A stretch of DNA of 64,000 nucleotides from Ramlibacter alkalitolerans. Its GTDB lineage: Bacteria; Pseudomonadota; Gammaproteobacteria; Burkholderiales; Burkholderiaceae_C. The notes under the pieces are model-generated. The model saw only the letters and a program-made list of their open reading frames with translations, had not been told where the DNA came from and did no database searches. The stretch's first letter is position 1; every line of letters starts with the position of its first letter. This document shows, one piece after another, positions 25,444 to 32,695 of the stretch. The stretch is from the NCBI RefSeq assembly GCF_016722765.1, contig NZ_JAEQND010000007.1, positions 186,001 through 250,000 on the forward strand, in the 5' to 3' direction. The translations under genes and the position numbers were made by a program.

Positions 25444-25457
25444 CTGGCGGGTGGGGC

Positions 25458-25676
25458 TCAGGCCAGCCGCAGGGCGATCGCTTCCACCACGACGAAGGCG
25501 CAGCAGGCGACCAGCAGCAGCAGCCATGCACCCGGCTTGCCGCGCGGCAGCAACACCGCGGCAGTTGCGCGGCGCGACTCTTCCGAGTGGCGGCCCTCGT
25601 CCTCCGGCACCGGCGCGCAGGGAGCCTGGGCCTCAGGCTCGGCAGCGAGGGGGGGATAGTGGGACGAAGCGAACAT
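25458..25676 (-). CDS. Small single-helix membrane protein
   Basis: Protein of 72 residues starting at ATG 25676. A hydrophilic N-terminal half is followed by one C-terminal transmembrane helix (AWLLLLVACCAFVVVEAIAL, about 49-68), so it is probably tail-anchored. GGAG lies upstream of the start on the minus strand. No family recognised. Confidence 0.6.
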   Translation of the reverse strand: MFASSHYPPLAAEPEAQAPCAPVPEDEGRHSEESRRATAAVLLPRGKPGAWLLLLVACCAFVVVEAIALRLA

Positions 25677-25949
25677 GCGGGTCTCCGTGAGCCGGACTGT
25701 AACGCCATCCTCATGCATAACGGCGGCCGTCATTTGCGCGGGGTCAATTCCGGGCGTCTGAGACCGCCGCGCAACAGATGTTGGACCCGGGTTTCAGCCC
25801 GAAGTGCCCGGCAATGCGTACGGAAGTGAGCCGGCCCAGCGGCGCGCCACCGTCACAGCCCGTACCGGGCGACAGTGCGCTGCGTCCGACAGGAGCCCTT
25901 GCCTTGCCCGCCGAAAATGGACCGGTCGGAAGCGCGAAAGGAGACCACC

Positions 25950-26342
25950 ATGCCGAAGAAATCCGGGGTCGACATGCCCAGCACGCTGGAGCGCTCGCCG
26001 AAGAAGGCGCAGCGCACCTACGCCGAGACGCTCAAGCACGCGGAAGCCGAGTACGGCAAGGGCGAGCGCGCCAGCCGCACGGCCTATGCGTCGCTCAAGC
26101 ACAGCTTCGAGAAGGTGGGCGACCACTGGGAAGCCAAGGACCACAAGGGCCCGTCGGACCCGCGGTCAACCAGGACGACGAAGGAAAAGCGCGCCGGCAA
26201 GGGCGAGACCTTCGGCGGCGTCGACGCGATCGGGCACACCCGCCAGGAGCTGTACGAGCGCGCCCGGCAGCTCGATGTGCCGGGCCGCTCCTCCATGGAC
26301 AAGAAGGCGCTGGCCCGGGCGATCGCCAAGAAGCAGAAGTAG
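25950..26342 (+). CDS. ChaB/Rho_N domain protein
   Basis: Basic protein of 130 residues. The N-terminal 60 residues match the ChaB fold (SPKKAQRTYAETLKHAEAEYG, SRTAYASLKHSFEKVGDHW). The last 35 match a Rho N-terminal/SAP-like helical module (TRQELYERARQLDVPGRSSMDKKALARAIAKK). ChaB was named for a cation-transport regulator in E. coli, but its biochemical role is unclear. A strong AAAGGAGA site precedes ATG 25950. The Rho_N module suggests nucleic-acid binding. Confidence 0.88.
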   Translation: MPKKSGVDMPSTLERSPKKAQRTYAETLKHAEAEYGKGERASRTAYASLKHSFEKVGDHWEAKDHKGPSDPRSTRTTKEKRAGKGETFGGVDAIGHTRQELYERARQLDVPGRSSMDKKALARAIAKKQK

Positions 26343-26345
26343 CCG

Positions 26346-26786
26346 TCAGGCCGGGTGCGGCGCCATCAGCTCGCTCTTGCGGGCCTCGAGCTGCGTCGCG
26401 AGCTGCATCAGGTCCAGGCCCTGCGCCTTGCGGGCCTGCGGGAACATCTTCTCGCGCTCGTCGTTCACGTGGTGCAGCACCGCGTCTTCGAGTTCGAGCA
26501 TCAGGCGTGCGTCGGTCGGCGTGTTCTCCACTTTCGAGATCAGCTCGCGCGCTTCCTGGTGCTCCTTGCGCGAATGCTGCAGGAGCTGCTGGTCGCCGGT
26601 GGCGCGGCCGAAGGCGGGATAGAAGATCTCTTCCTCGATCTGCGCATGGACGGTGAGTTCCTGGCAGATCTGCTGCGCCAGCAGGCGCTTGCGGTTGTCG
26701 TCATGCGCGGTCTTGTACTGCTGGAACAGGGCTGCGACCTTGTTGTGGTCGGCATCGAGCAAGGCGAGTGCGTCCTGCTGGGGCAT
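26346..26786 (-). CDS. Hemerythrin HHE-domain protein
   Basis: Four-helix hemerythrin-like protein of 146 residues. Putative di-iron ligands are in order: DADHNKVAALF (His14), HAQIEEEIFYPAF (His and Glu), SRKEHQEARELI and HHVNDEREKMFP. Such proteins bind O2 or NO or protect Fe-S clusters. A GGAG site precedes the ATG at 26786. It is convergent with the ChaB gene with a 3-base gap. Confidence 0.93.
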   Translation of the reverse strand: MPQQDALALLDADHNKVAALFQQYKTAHDDNRKRLLAQQICQELTVHAQIEEEIFYPAFGRATGDQQLLQHSRKEHQEARELISKVENTPTDARLMLELEDAVLHHVNDEREKMFPQARKAQGLDLMQLATQLEARKSELMAPHPA

Positions 26787-26926
26787 GTTGTTTTCTCCGG
26801 TAGTCGTTACGATCCTTCAAGATACGCGCCGTGTGCGCGGCGACAGCCCGAGGGCGGGCGGTTCCAGCGTAGGCGCAGGCTGACGCGCGGGCTGGCGCGG
26901 CCCGGCCGCCAGGCTGCCGTAGCGCC

Positions 26927-27475
26927 TCAGGCCGGACGGATCACCCGGCAGGGATTGCCGGCGGCGAACATGCCGGCCGGGATGTCGCGGGTGACGACGC
27001 TGCCCGCACCCACGACCGCGCCATCCCCGATCTGCACGCCCGGCAGGATCACGGCGGCGCCACCGATCCAGACATCCGATCCGATCGTGACCGGCCTGCC
27101 GTACTCCTGCCGGCGGCGCAGTGCCGCATCCATCGGGTGCAGGGCGGTATAGACCTGCACGGCGGGCCCGAACAGCGTGTGCGAGCCGATGCGCACGCGG
27201 CAGACATCGAGCACCACGCAGTTGAAGTTGAAGTAGACGTGTTCGCCCAGCTCGATGTTCCCACCGTAGTCGCAGAAGAATGGCGCGGTCACGTAGACGC
27301 TCTCGCCGCCGGCACCGAACAGTTCCTGCAGCACCTGCCGCCGCCCGGGATCGTGCGGAGACAAGGCGTTGATGCGCGCACAGAGCAGGCGGGCACGCTC
27401 GCGGGCGGCCACCAGTTCGGGATCCTGGGCGTCGTACGGTTCGCCCGCCAGCATCCGCTCGCGTTGGCTGGTCAT
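26927..27475 (-). CDS. Maltose/galactoside O-acetyltransferase-type enzyme
   Basis: Acetyl-CoA-dependent sugar O-acetyltransferase of 182 residues. The N-terminal Mac domain (SQRERMLAGEPYDAQDPELV) is followed by left-handed beta-helix hexapeptide repeats. The catalytic His lies in TALHPMDAALRR, and the late repeats GSDVWIGGAAVILPGVQIGD and GAGSVVTRDIP are intact. Works as a trimer in the cytoplasm on maltose- or galactoside-type acceptors in characterised relatives (Maa, LacA). The true acceptor is unknown here. Confidence 0.93.
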   Translation of the reverse strand: MTSQRERMLAGEPYDAQDPELVAARERARLLCARINALSPHDPGRRQVLQELFGAGGESVYVTAPFFCDYGGNIELGEHVYFNFNCVVLDVCRVRIGSHTLFGPAVQVYTALHPMDAALRRRQEYGRPVTIGSDVWIGGAAVILPGVQIGDGAVVGAGSVVTRDIPAGMFAAGNPCRVIRPA

Positions 27476-27552
27476 CGGACGATTGTGCGTGCGCCGCGGG
27501 AGCCGGCAACGCTGGGCCGCCGCGGCGAAGAACGGGCCGGCAAACGCCGGCG

Positions 27553-27825
27553 CTAGCCGGCGTGGGAAGCCGCGGCGCTCGTTGCGGCCTGGGCAAAGGC
27601 CCGCGTCGCCGGCAGGCCGAGCCGGCGGCGCAAGCCATCCTCGTACTCCCAGTCCGCGGCGCAGTCGCCGTCGCAGAACAGGCGGTCCTGGATGCCTTCC
27701 GTGTTGCCGCAGTTGTGGCAGCTGCCCGCGGGCCGCAGCACGCTCAGGCGCTGGCGCTGCGCCGCCAGCGCGTGCGTCAGGTGGCGCTGCTCGGAATCGA
27801 ATGCGAGATCGGCTTCGTCTGCCAT
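27553..27825 (-). CDS. Small putative zinc-ribbon protein
   Basis: Protein of 90 residues with four cysteines in a ribbon-like pattern (CHNCGNTEG then FCDGDC, about residues 36-53). The N-terminal part is a short helix and the tail is Ala-rich. The arrangement resembles DUF2116-type zinc ribbons, though I cannot confirm the family. It lies about 78 bases upstream of the acetyltransferase start on the same strand. Confidence 0.62.
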   Translation of the reverse strand: MADEADLAFDSEQRHLTHALAAQRQRLSVLRPAGSCHNCGNTEGIQDRLFCDGDCAADWEYEDGLRRRLGLPATRAFAQAATSAAASHAG

Positions 27826-28234
27826 GGTTGGTCCCTGCGTGACGGTTCGCGCGAAGATGCGACCCTGTAGCTGCGCATTCTTCGGCGTGCGCCTGCAGGC
27901 GGGCTGTCCACCCTTGGCAGAGGTTGCTGTAGGACGGCCGCGTGGCGTGCCGCCGGCAGGCATCGGGGCGCGCGTCGGAGCGCGGCGCGCCTGCGATGGC
28001 CGGTGCATGTTTCGCGTGCACGCCGCGCCCATCGTGCAAGGCCTTGATTTCATTGCGGATGCGCCGGGGCGCTGCGGCGCGCTGCATGCCGCCCGTGTAC
28101 TTCGAAGCGGGCCGCGCCGGCGGCGGGCTGCCGGTGCGCAGGCGCAAGTGCTTGATCCTGAACGCAATCCACGGCCCGCGCGGCGCATGGCACGGCTGAT
28201 GCTCTGGCTTCGACAGACAACAACGGAGAAGACC
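27826..28234. other. Non-coding gap between divergent small genes
   Basis: These 409 bases separate two divergent genes and hold no frame with a recognisable domain. The right end carries the ribosome-binding site CGGAGAAG for the gene at 28235. TTGATT at about 28043 and TTGATC at about 28153 could be -35 boxes but have no convincing -10 partner. I see nothing else. Confidence 0.55.
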
Positions 28235-28690
28235 ATGACAGCACTGCGCACCACCCTCGCCTTCAACGGCCCGATGTCCGCTGAACGCGCCACTCCGGCT
28301 CTCGCGACGCGGGTCCCCGGGCTGCTGAAGAACATGGTCCTGTTCCTCGCCTCGCCCTTCATCGGCCTCGCCTATGCGGTGCTGCTTCCCTTCGTCGGCC
28401 TCGGCATGCTGCTCTGGTGCGCCATCGAAGGGGCGAGGAAGCCGGCACCCACGGCAGCCGCAGCCGCCGAAGAACGGCCCGCGGCTGCGGCGGTACAGGT
28501 CGAAGCGCTGCCGGCGGTGCAGGTCGCTGCCGCCGAAGAAACGCAGGCCGCCGGCAGTGTCGCGATGCTGTTGCTCGAGCTGCTGGCCGCGCCCTTCGCC
28601 GGTCTCGCCTTCGTGATCGCGCTGCCCTTCGTGGCGCTGGGGGCCCTCGCCTGGACGGCCGGCAAGGCAGCATTCGCCCCCGCCGCCTGA
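28235..28690 (+). CDS. Membrane protein with duplicated hydrophobic repeat
   Basis: Protein of 151 residues made of two similar membrane segments: FLASPFIGLAYAVLLPFVGL (about 37-56) and LLAAPFAGLAFVIALPFVAL (about 114-133), separated by an Ala/Glu-rich linker. The segments align without gaps, so the gene looks like an internal duplication. No family recognised. CGGAGAAG precedes ATG 28235. Confidence 0.68.
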   Translation: MTALRTTLAFNGPMSAERATPALATRVPGLLKNMVLFLASPFIGLAYAVLLPFVGLGMLLWCAIEGARKPAPTAAAAAEERPAAAAVQVEALPAVQVAAAEETQAAGSVAMLLLELLAAPFAGLAFVIALPFVALGALAWTAGKAAFAPAA

Positions 28691-28797
28691 CCCGCCTTGC
28701 ACTTGAACGAAAGGGCTGCGCCGGCAGCCCTTTCATTCAATTCCGGAAAGGCCGCGACCGGAACAATCCGCTCCTTCCATCCCACAAGGAGCGCCCG

Positions 28798-29259
28798 ATG
28801 CACCCCCTCCCCCGGCCCGCCGCACTCGCCCTGCTCGCCCTCGCCGCCGCCATCGCCGGCTGCAGCACCCCTCCCGCCAACCTGGACCTCTCGCTCGACA
28901 AGCCGACCGCCGCCGGCGTGTACCGGGTGGCGCTGGTGCCGCCGCCGCAGCCGCCCGCGATCAACCAGCTCCACGCCTGGCGGGTGAAGCTGGCCACCGC
29001 CGACGGCGCCCCCGTCGTCCATGCACGCTTCGCCGTCGACGGCGGCATGCCCCAGCACGGTCACGGCCTGCCGACGCAGCCGCGGGTGACGCGCGAGCTC
29101 GAGGCTGGCACCTACCTGCTCGATGGCATGAAGTTCAGCATGACGGGCTGGTGGGAGTTGAAGCTCGCCATCGACGCCGCCGCGGGCCCCGACAAGATCA
29201 CGTTCAACACCGTCGTCGATGCGCCGAGGACCACGGCGGCGAGGAACACGCATGAATAA
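28798..29259 (+). CDS. FixH-like lipoprotein
   Basis: Lipoprotein of 153 residues: signal peptide with lipobox LAAAIAGCS (Cys22), then a beta-rich domain of the FixH/YtkA type (YRVALVPP, then LHAWRVKLATADGAPVVHARFAVDGGMPQHGHGLP and GTYLLDGMKFSMTGWWELKL; the Gly-Met-Pro-Gln-His-Gly-His stretch suggests metal binding). It overlaps the MauG-like gene by 8 bases, so the two are one operon acting in the periplasm, possibly in copper or haem handling. Confidence 0.83.
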   Translation: MHPLPRPAALALLALAAAIAGCSTPPANLDLSLDKPTAAGVYRVALVPPPQPPAINQLHAWRVKLATADGAPVVHARFAVDGGMPQHGHGLPTQPRVTRELEAGTYLLDGMKFSMTGWWELKLAIDAAAGPDKITFNTVVDAPRTTAARNTHE

Positions 29260-30517
29260 GGCCCTGGCGATCGCAGGCGCCGGCATCGCCCTCCTGCTGG
29301 TGTCGGTCGTGGCAGCGCAGGACGGCGCGCCGCGCGACCGCTGGACGGCGCAGGAAATCGCCACGATCGCCTCGATGCAGCTGAAGGAGGCCGGCCCGCC
29401 GCCGGCGGACCCGTCGAATGCGTACGAGGCGAAGCCGCAGGCCGCTGCCCTGGGTCGCGCCCTGTTCCACGACACGCGCCTGAGCGGCAATGGCAAGGTC
29501 GCCTGCGCGAGCTGCCACGACGCCGACCGACAGTTCCAGGACGGCCGCAAGGTCGGCCAGGGCGTGGGGACGGGCAAGCGCCGCACCATGCCCGTCATGG
29601 GCGCGGCGCACGCGCCCTTCCTGTTCTGGGACGGCCGCAAGGACAGCCTGTGGTCGCAGGCCCTCGGGCCGCTGGAGGATCCGGCCGAACACGGCGCCAA
29701 TCGCGTCATGCTGGTGCGGACCGTGGCTGCCCGGTATCCCGGGGAGTACGCGCAGGCCTTCGGCCCGCTGCCGGAGCTCGGGCCCTTGCCGGCCGCCGCC
29801 TCGCCCGTCGGCAGCGCGTCGGAGCGGGCGGCCTGGGAGGCCCTGCCCGCCTCCACGCGCACGGCGGTGAACCGCGTGTTCGCCAACATGGGCAAGGCGA
29901 TCGCCGCCTACGAGCGGCAGGTGCGCCACGGCGAATCCCGGTTCGACCGCTATGCGGCCGCCACCGTGGCGCGCGATGGCCGCGGACAGGAAGTGCTCTC
30001 GCCGGCGGAAGTGCGCGGCCTGCGGCTCTTCCTCGGCCCGGGCCAGTGCGCGACCTGCCACAACGGCCCGCTCCTGACGGACCACGCCTTCCACAACACC
30101 GGCGTCCCGCCCGCGCAAGCGGCGCAGCCGGATCGGGGCCGCGCCGGCGCCGTCGCGAAGCTGCAGCAGGACGAATTCAACTGCCTGGGTCCGTACAGCG
30201 ACGCCGGCGAACAGGATTGCGGGGAGCTGCGCTTCCTGGCCACGAACGACGCCGGCCAGCTCGCCGCCTTCCGGACGCCGGGCCTGCGCAACGTGGCGGA
30301 GCGCGCGCCGTACATGCACGCGGGCCAGTTCTCCACCCTGGAGGAGGTGCTCGATCACTACCGGCGCTCGCCGGCGGCCGTGCTCGGTCACAGCGAACTG
30401 GCACAGGCCGGCGAGAAGCACCGGGAACGGCAGCCGATCCGCCTCTCCGCCTCCGACCTGCAGGACTTGGCGGCTTTCCTGGGCACGCTCACCGGGCCCG
30501 TCGTTCAGCCGAAGTGA
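29252..30517 (+). CDS. MauG/CcpA-type di-haem cytochrome c protein
   Basis: Exported c-type cytochrome of 421 residues in the bacterial cytochrome c peroxidase/MauG family. A signal anchor (about 5-22) is followed by two haem motifs, CASCH (Cys85, Cys88, His89) and CATCH (Cys266, Cys269, His270). Typical motifs FWDGRKDSLWSQALGPLEDP and FRTPGLRNVAERAPYMHAGQFSTLEEVLDHY are present. Enzymes of this family reduce peroxide or oxidise protein side chains; which applies here is unknown. The ATG at 29252 overlaps the FixH-like stop; the end overlaps the convergent AraC gene by 13 bases. Confidence 0.92.
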   Translation: MNKALAIAGAGIALLLVSVVAAQDGAPRDRWTAQEIATIASMQLKEAGPPPADPSNAYEAKPQAAALGRALFHDTRLSGNGKVACASCHDADRQFQDGRKVGQGVGTGKRRTMPVMGAAHAPFLFWDGRKDSLWSQALGPLEDPAEHGANRVMLVRTVAARYPGEYAQAFGPLPELGPLPAAASPVGSASERAAWEALPASTRTAVNRVFANMGKAIAAYERQVRHGESRFDRYAAATVARDGRGQEVLSPAEVRGLRLFLGPGQCATCHNGPLLTDHAFHNTGVPPAQAAQPDRGRAGAVAKLQQDEFNCLGPYSDAGEQDCGELRFLATNDAGQLAAFRTPGLRNVAERAPYMHAGQFSTLEEVLDHYRRSPAAVLGHSELAQAGEKHRERQPIRLSASDLQDLAAFLGTLTGPVVQPK

Positions 30518-31335
30518 CGTTGCGGGTCCCGCTGCCGCGCGGCCAGCGGCCCCGTCATCCGCATCGCCGAGGGCGCGAGTCCGAACATGGTGCGCGCGGT
30601 GCGCGACAGGTGCGCCGAATCGGCGAAACCGGCCGAATGCGCGGCCCGCGACAGCGTTTCGCCCTCCATCAGGCGGTCCCAGACCTGCAGGAGACGGCGC
30701 CACAGGGCGTAGGTGCGAAGCGGCATGCCGGTCTCCTGCACGAACAGGTGGCGCAGGCGGCTGGGCGAGAGCTTGACGGCCGCGGCGAGCTCCTCCAGCA
30801 CCACGCCGTCGTCGCCGCGTTCGCGGATCAGGGCGATCGCCTGCAGCACGCGCGGATCCGAAGCCTCCTGCCGCACCGTGCGCGACAGGCCTTCGACCAG
30901 CTGGATCGCCAGCGCGCGCACCGCGTCGGCACTCTGCTCGACGCGCCAGGCCCGTTCGAGTCGCTCCGGCGCCACGGCCAGCGCATCGGCAGGGAGCGCC
31001 AGCGGCTGGCCGGCCAGCCTCCTGGTGATGGCCCGCCCTTCCAGCGTCTCCGGCTCGATGAAGATGACGCAGCTCCAGGCGCAGCGGCTGACGTCGATGG
31101 CATGCACCGCGCGCGAGGGGACCAGGGTGGCCGCCAGTTCCTGCCAGGCACCGCGGCGACCGAACTGCACCGACAGTCCCGCCGGTGCGCCGAGGGCCAG
31201 CTGGATCGCATAGTGCGCATGCGGCGCGATGGCGGCGCCGCCGGCGCCGATGAACATGCAGCCGCCGCTCCAGGCGACGAAATCGCCTTCGTAGTGGGCG
31301 CGAGCGGGCGCTTCGGTCATGAGGCTGGCGGCCAT
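30505..31335 (-). CDS. AraC-family transcriptional regulator
   Basis: Regulator of 276 residues. The N-terminal half is a cupin-like sensing domain (FVAWSGGCMFIGAGG, HAHYAIQLALG). The C-terminal 100 residues carry two helix-turn-helix motifs (VLEELAAAVKLSPSRLRHLF with QETGMPLRTY, and LSRAAHSAGFADSAHLSRTA with MFGLAPS). Start could also be ATG 31320. It converges on the MauG-like gene; targets unknown. Confidence 0.92.
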   Translation of the reverse strand: MAASLMTEAPARAHYEGDFVAWSGGCMFIGAGGAAIAPHAHYAIQLALGAPAGLSVQFGRRGAWQELAATLVPSRAVHAIDVSRCAWSCVIFIEPETLEGRAITRRLAGQPLALPADALAVAPERLERAWRVEQSADAVRALAIQLVEGLSRTVRQEASDPRVLQAIALIRERGDDGVVLEELAAAVKLSPSRLRHLFVQETGMPLRTYALWRRLLQVWDRLMEGETLSRAAHSAGFADSAHLSRTARTMFGLAPSAMRMTGPLAARQRDPQRHFG

Positions 31336-31423
31336 GGCGCGAGCGTACTGCGCGGGCGGCGACGAGGCCAGTCGATGCGGGACGGGACAGGCGCGACCCG
31401 CGGAGCGGCGCCGCTACGGCGCC

Positions 31424-31942
31424 TCAGTCTTCCCGCTCTCCCAAGGGCACGTTGCGACCCTTCACCTGCGGATCGAGCAGGTGGATCAGGCTGGCCAGGT
31501 CGCGGTCGAGCCGGGCCAGCGTCTTGTCGTCCAGCTTCTTGAGCGCGTCGGGCAGGATGCCCTCGAAAGGGCCGGGCGCCTTGCCCAGGGCCTTGTGGCC
31601 GCGCGTGGTGAGGTACAGCTGCACCGCGCGGCGGTCCTCGCCTTCGCGGGCGGAGACGACCATGCCTGCTTCCTGCAGTGCGCGCACCAGGTTGCTGGCG
31701 GTCGACTGGTGGACGTCCATGGCCCGGGCCAGCTCCTTGACGCCCACCCCCGCCCGGGCATGGATCACGCTCAGCGCCCACACCTGGGCGCCGGAGATGC
31801 CGGAGGTCTTCTCGACCGCGCGGAAATGGCTCTTGACGGCGTTGAACACCACCCGGAAGCGGCGCAGCACCTTGGTTGCCGGATCGACGGGGTGCTGCGT
31901 CGCCGGGGCCTTCCTGGGAGTGCCTTTCGCGGCCGTGCTCAT
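31424..31942 (-). CDS. MarR-family transcriptional regulator
   Basis: Winged-helix regulator of 172 residues started at ATG 31942. The MarR core covers about 28-135, with the recognition helix region GVGVKELARAMDVHQSTASN and the wing REGEDRRAVQLYLTTRG. The N-terminus is basic and disordered. It lies between the AraC gene and the OmpA-like gene; no obvious divergent target gene marks its operon. Confidence 0.92.
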   Translation of the reverse strand: MSTAAKGTPRKAPATQHPVDPATKVLRRFRVVFNAVKSHFRAVEKTSGISGAQVWALSVIHARAGVGVKELARAMDVHQSTASNLVRALQEAGMVVSAREGEDRRAVQLYLTTRGHKALGKAPGPFEGILPDALKKLDDKTLARLDRDLASLIHLLDPQVKGRNVPLGERED

Positions 31943-31985
31943 GCGTGATCGAATGGCACAGGTCCCACGCGCGTGCGCTGCCGCT

Positions 31986-32534
31986 TCACCGCGCGGGGTA
32001 GACGAAGTCCACGCGGCGGTTCTGCGCCCAGGCGGCCTCGTCGTGGCCGCTCGCGCGCGGCTTCTCCTCGCCCCAGCTGATGGCCTCGACCTGCGTGTCC
32101 TTGACACCCAGCAGGCGCAGCGCCCGCTGCACGGCCTCGGCGCGCTTGTTGCCGAGCGCGAGGTTGTATTCCGGGCTGCCGCGCTCATCGGCATTGCCTT
32201 CCAGCCGCACCGCGACTTCCGGGTGCCTGGCGAGGTAGGCCCCTTGCAGCTGCACGATGGCCTGGTCCTCGGGGCCGAGACCGAAATCGTCGTAGCCGAA
32301 GAAGATGGTGCGCTGGCGGGCCAGCGGGCTGTTGGGGTCCAGGTATTCCGGCCGCGCTGCCGCTTGCGGCGCGGGCGAGGTCGAGGCGGGGGCGGCCGGC
32401 CTCACCGTGGCCACCGGCGGCGTCGGCCGCACGGCCACCTCGGGCACGGTCGATTCCGCCGGCTTGGGCGGCGTGCTGCAGGCGGCGAGCACGGCCGTCA
32501 GGAGGATGGGAAGGCAGGATCGGATGGGGTTCAT
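31986..32534 (-). CDS. OmpA/Pal-like peptidoglycan-binding lipoprotein
   Basis: Outer-membrane lipoprotein of 182 residues. The signal peptide ends in LTAVLAACS (lipobox Cys), a Pro/Ala linker follows, and the OmpA C-terminal domain covers about 80-180 (IFFGYDDFGLG, VRLEGNADERGSPEYNLALG, KRAEAVQRALRLLGV, ISWGEEKPRASG, NRRVDFVY). The motif NADERGSPEYN matches the diaminopimelate-binding loop of Pal. No tol genes are adjacent, so it is a Pal-like paralogue rather than the tol-pal member. In-frame ATG 32543 is an alternative start. Confidence 0.92.
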   Translation of the reverse strand: MNPIRSCLPILLTAVLAACSTPPKPAESTVPEVAVRPTPPVATVRPAAPASTSPAPQAAARPEYLDPNSPLARQRTIFFGYDDFGLGPEDQAIVQLQGAYLARHPEVAVRLEGNADERGSPEYNLALGNKRAEAVQRALRLLGVKDTQVEAISWGEEKPRASGHDEAAWAQNRRVDFVYPAR

Positions 32535-32560
32535 GTTCGGCATCGCAAGGGGCGGCGGGA

Positions 32561-32587
32561 CTGCCAGTATATGCATTGGTCCAAATG
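32561..32587 (-). promoter_or_regulatory. Promoter-like motif shared with the 38.4-kb site
   Basis: Read on the minus strand, this 27-bp stretch upstream of the OmpA-like gene matches 38381-38407 at 21 of 27 positions without gaps. The common core is CATTTG, nine variable bases, then CATATACTGGC. TATACT could be a -10 box. It is also in the shared gap with the divergent trehalose synthase gene. Confidence 0.5.
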
Positions 32588-32695
32588 AACCCGCCACGGC
32601 CGGGCGCCGCTGGTCCCGGCGCCTCCCGTACGGGTAAACCCGCGACGCGGCCGTGGAATCGAAGCCAGCCATGCGGGGCGTGCCAGACTTTCGGC

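Noticed and set aside
31986-32534. The tol-pal system Pal protein
   Set aside because: No tolQRAB or ybgF genes nearby; called Pal-like instead.
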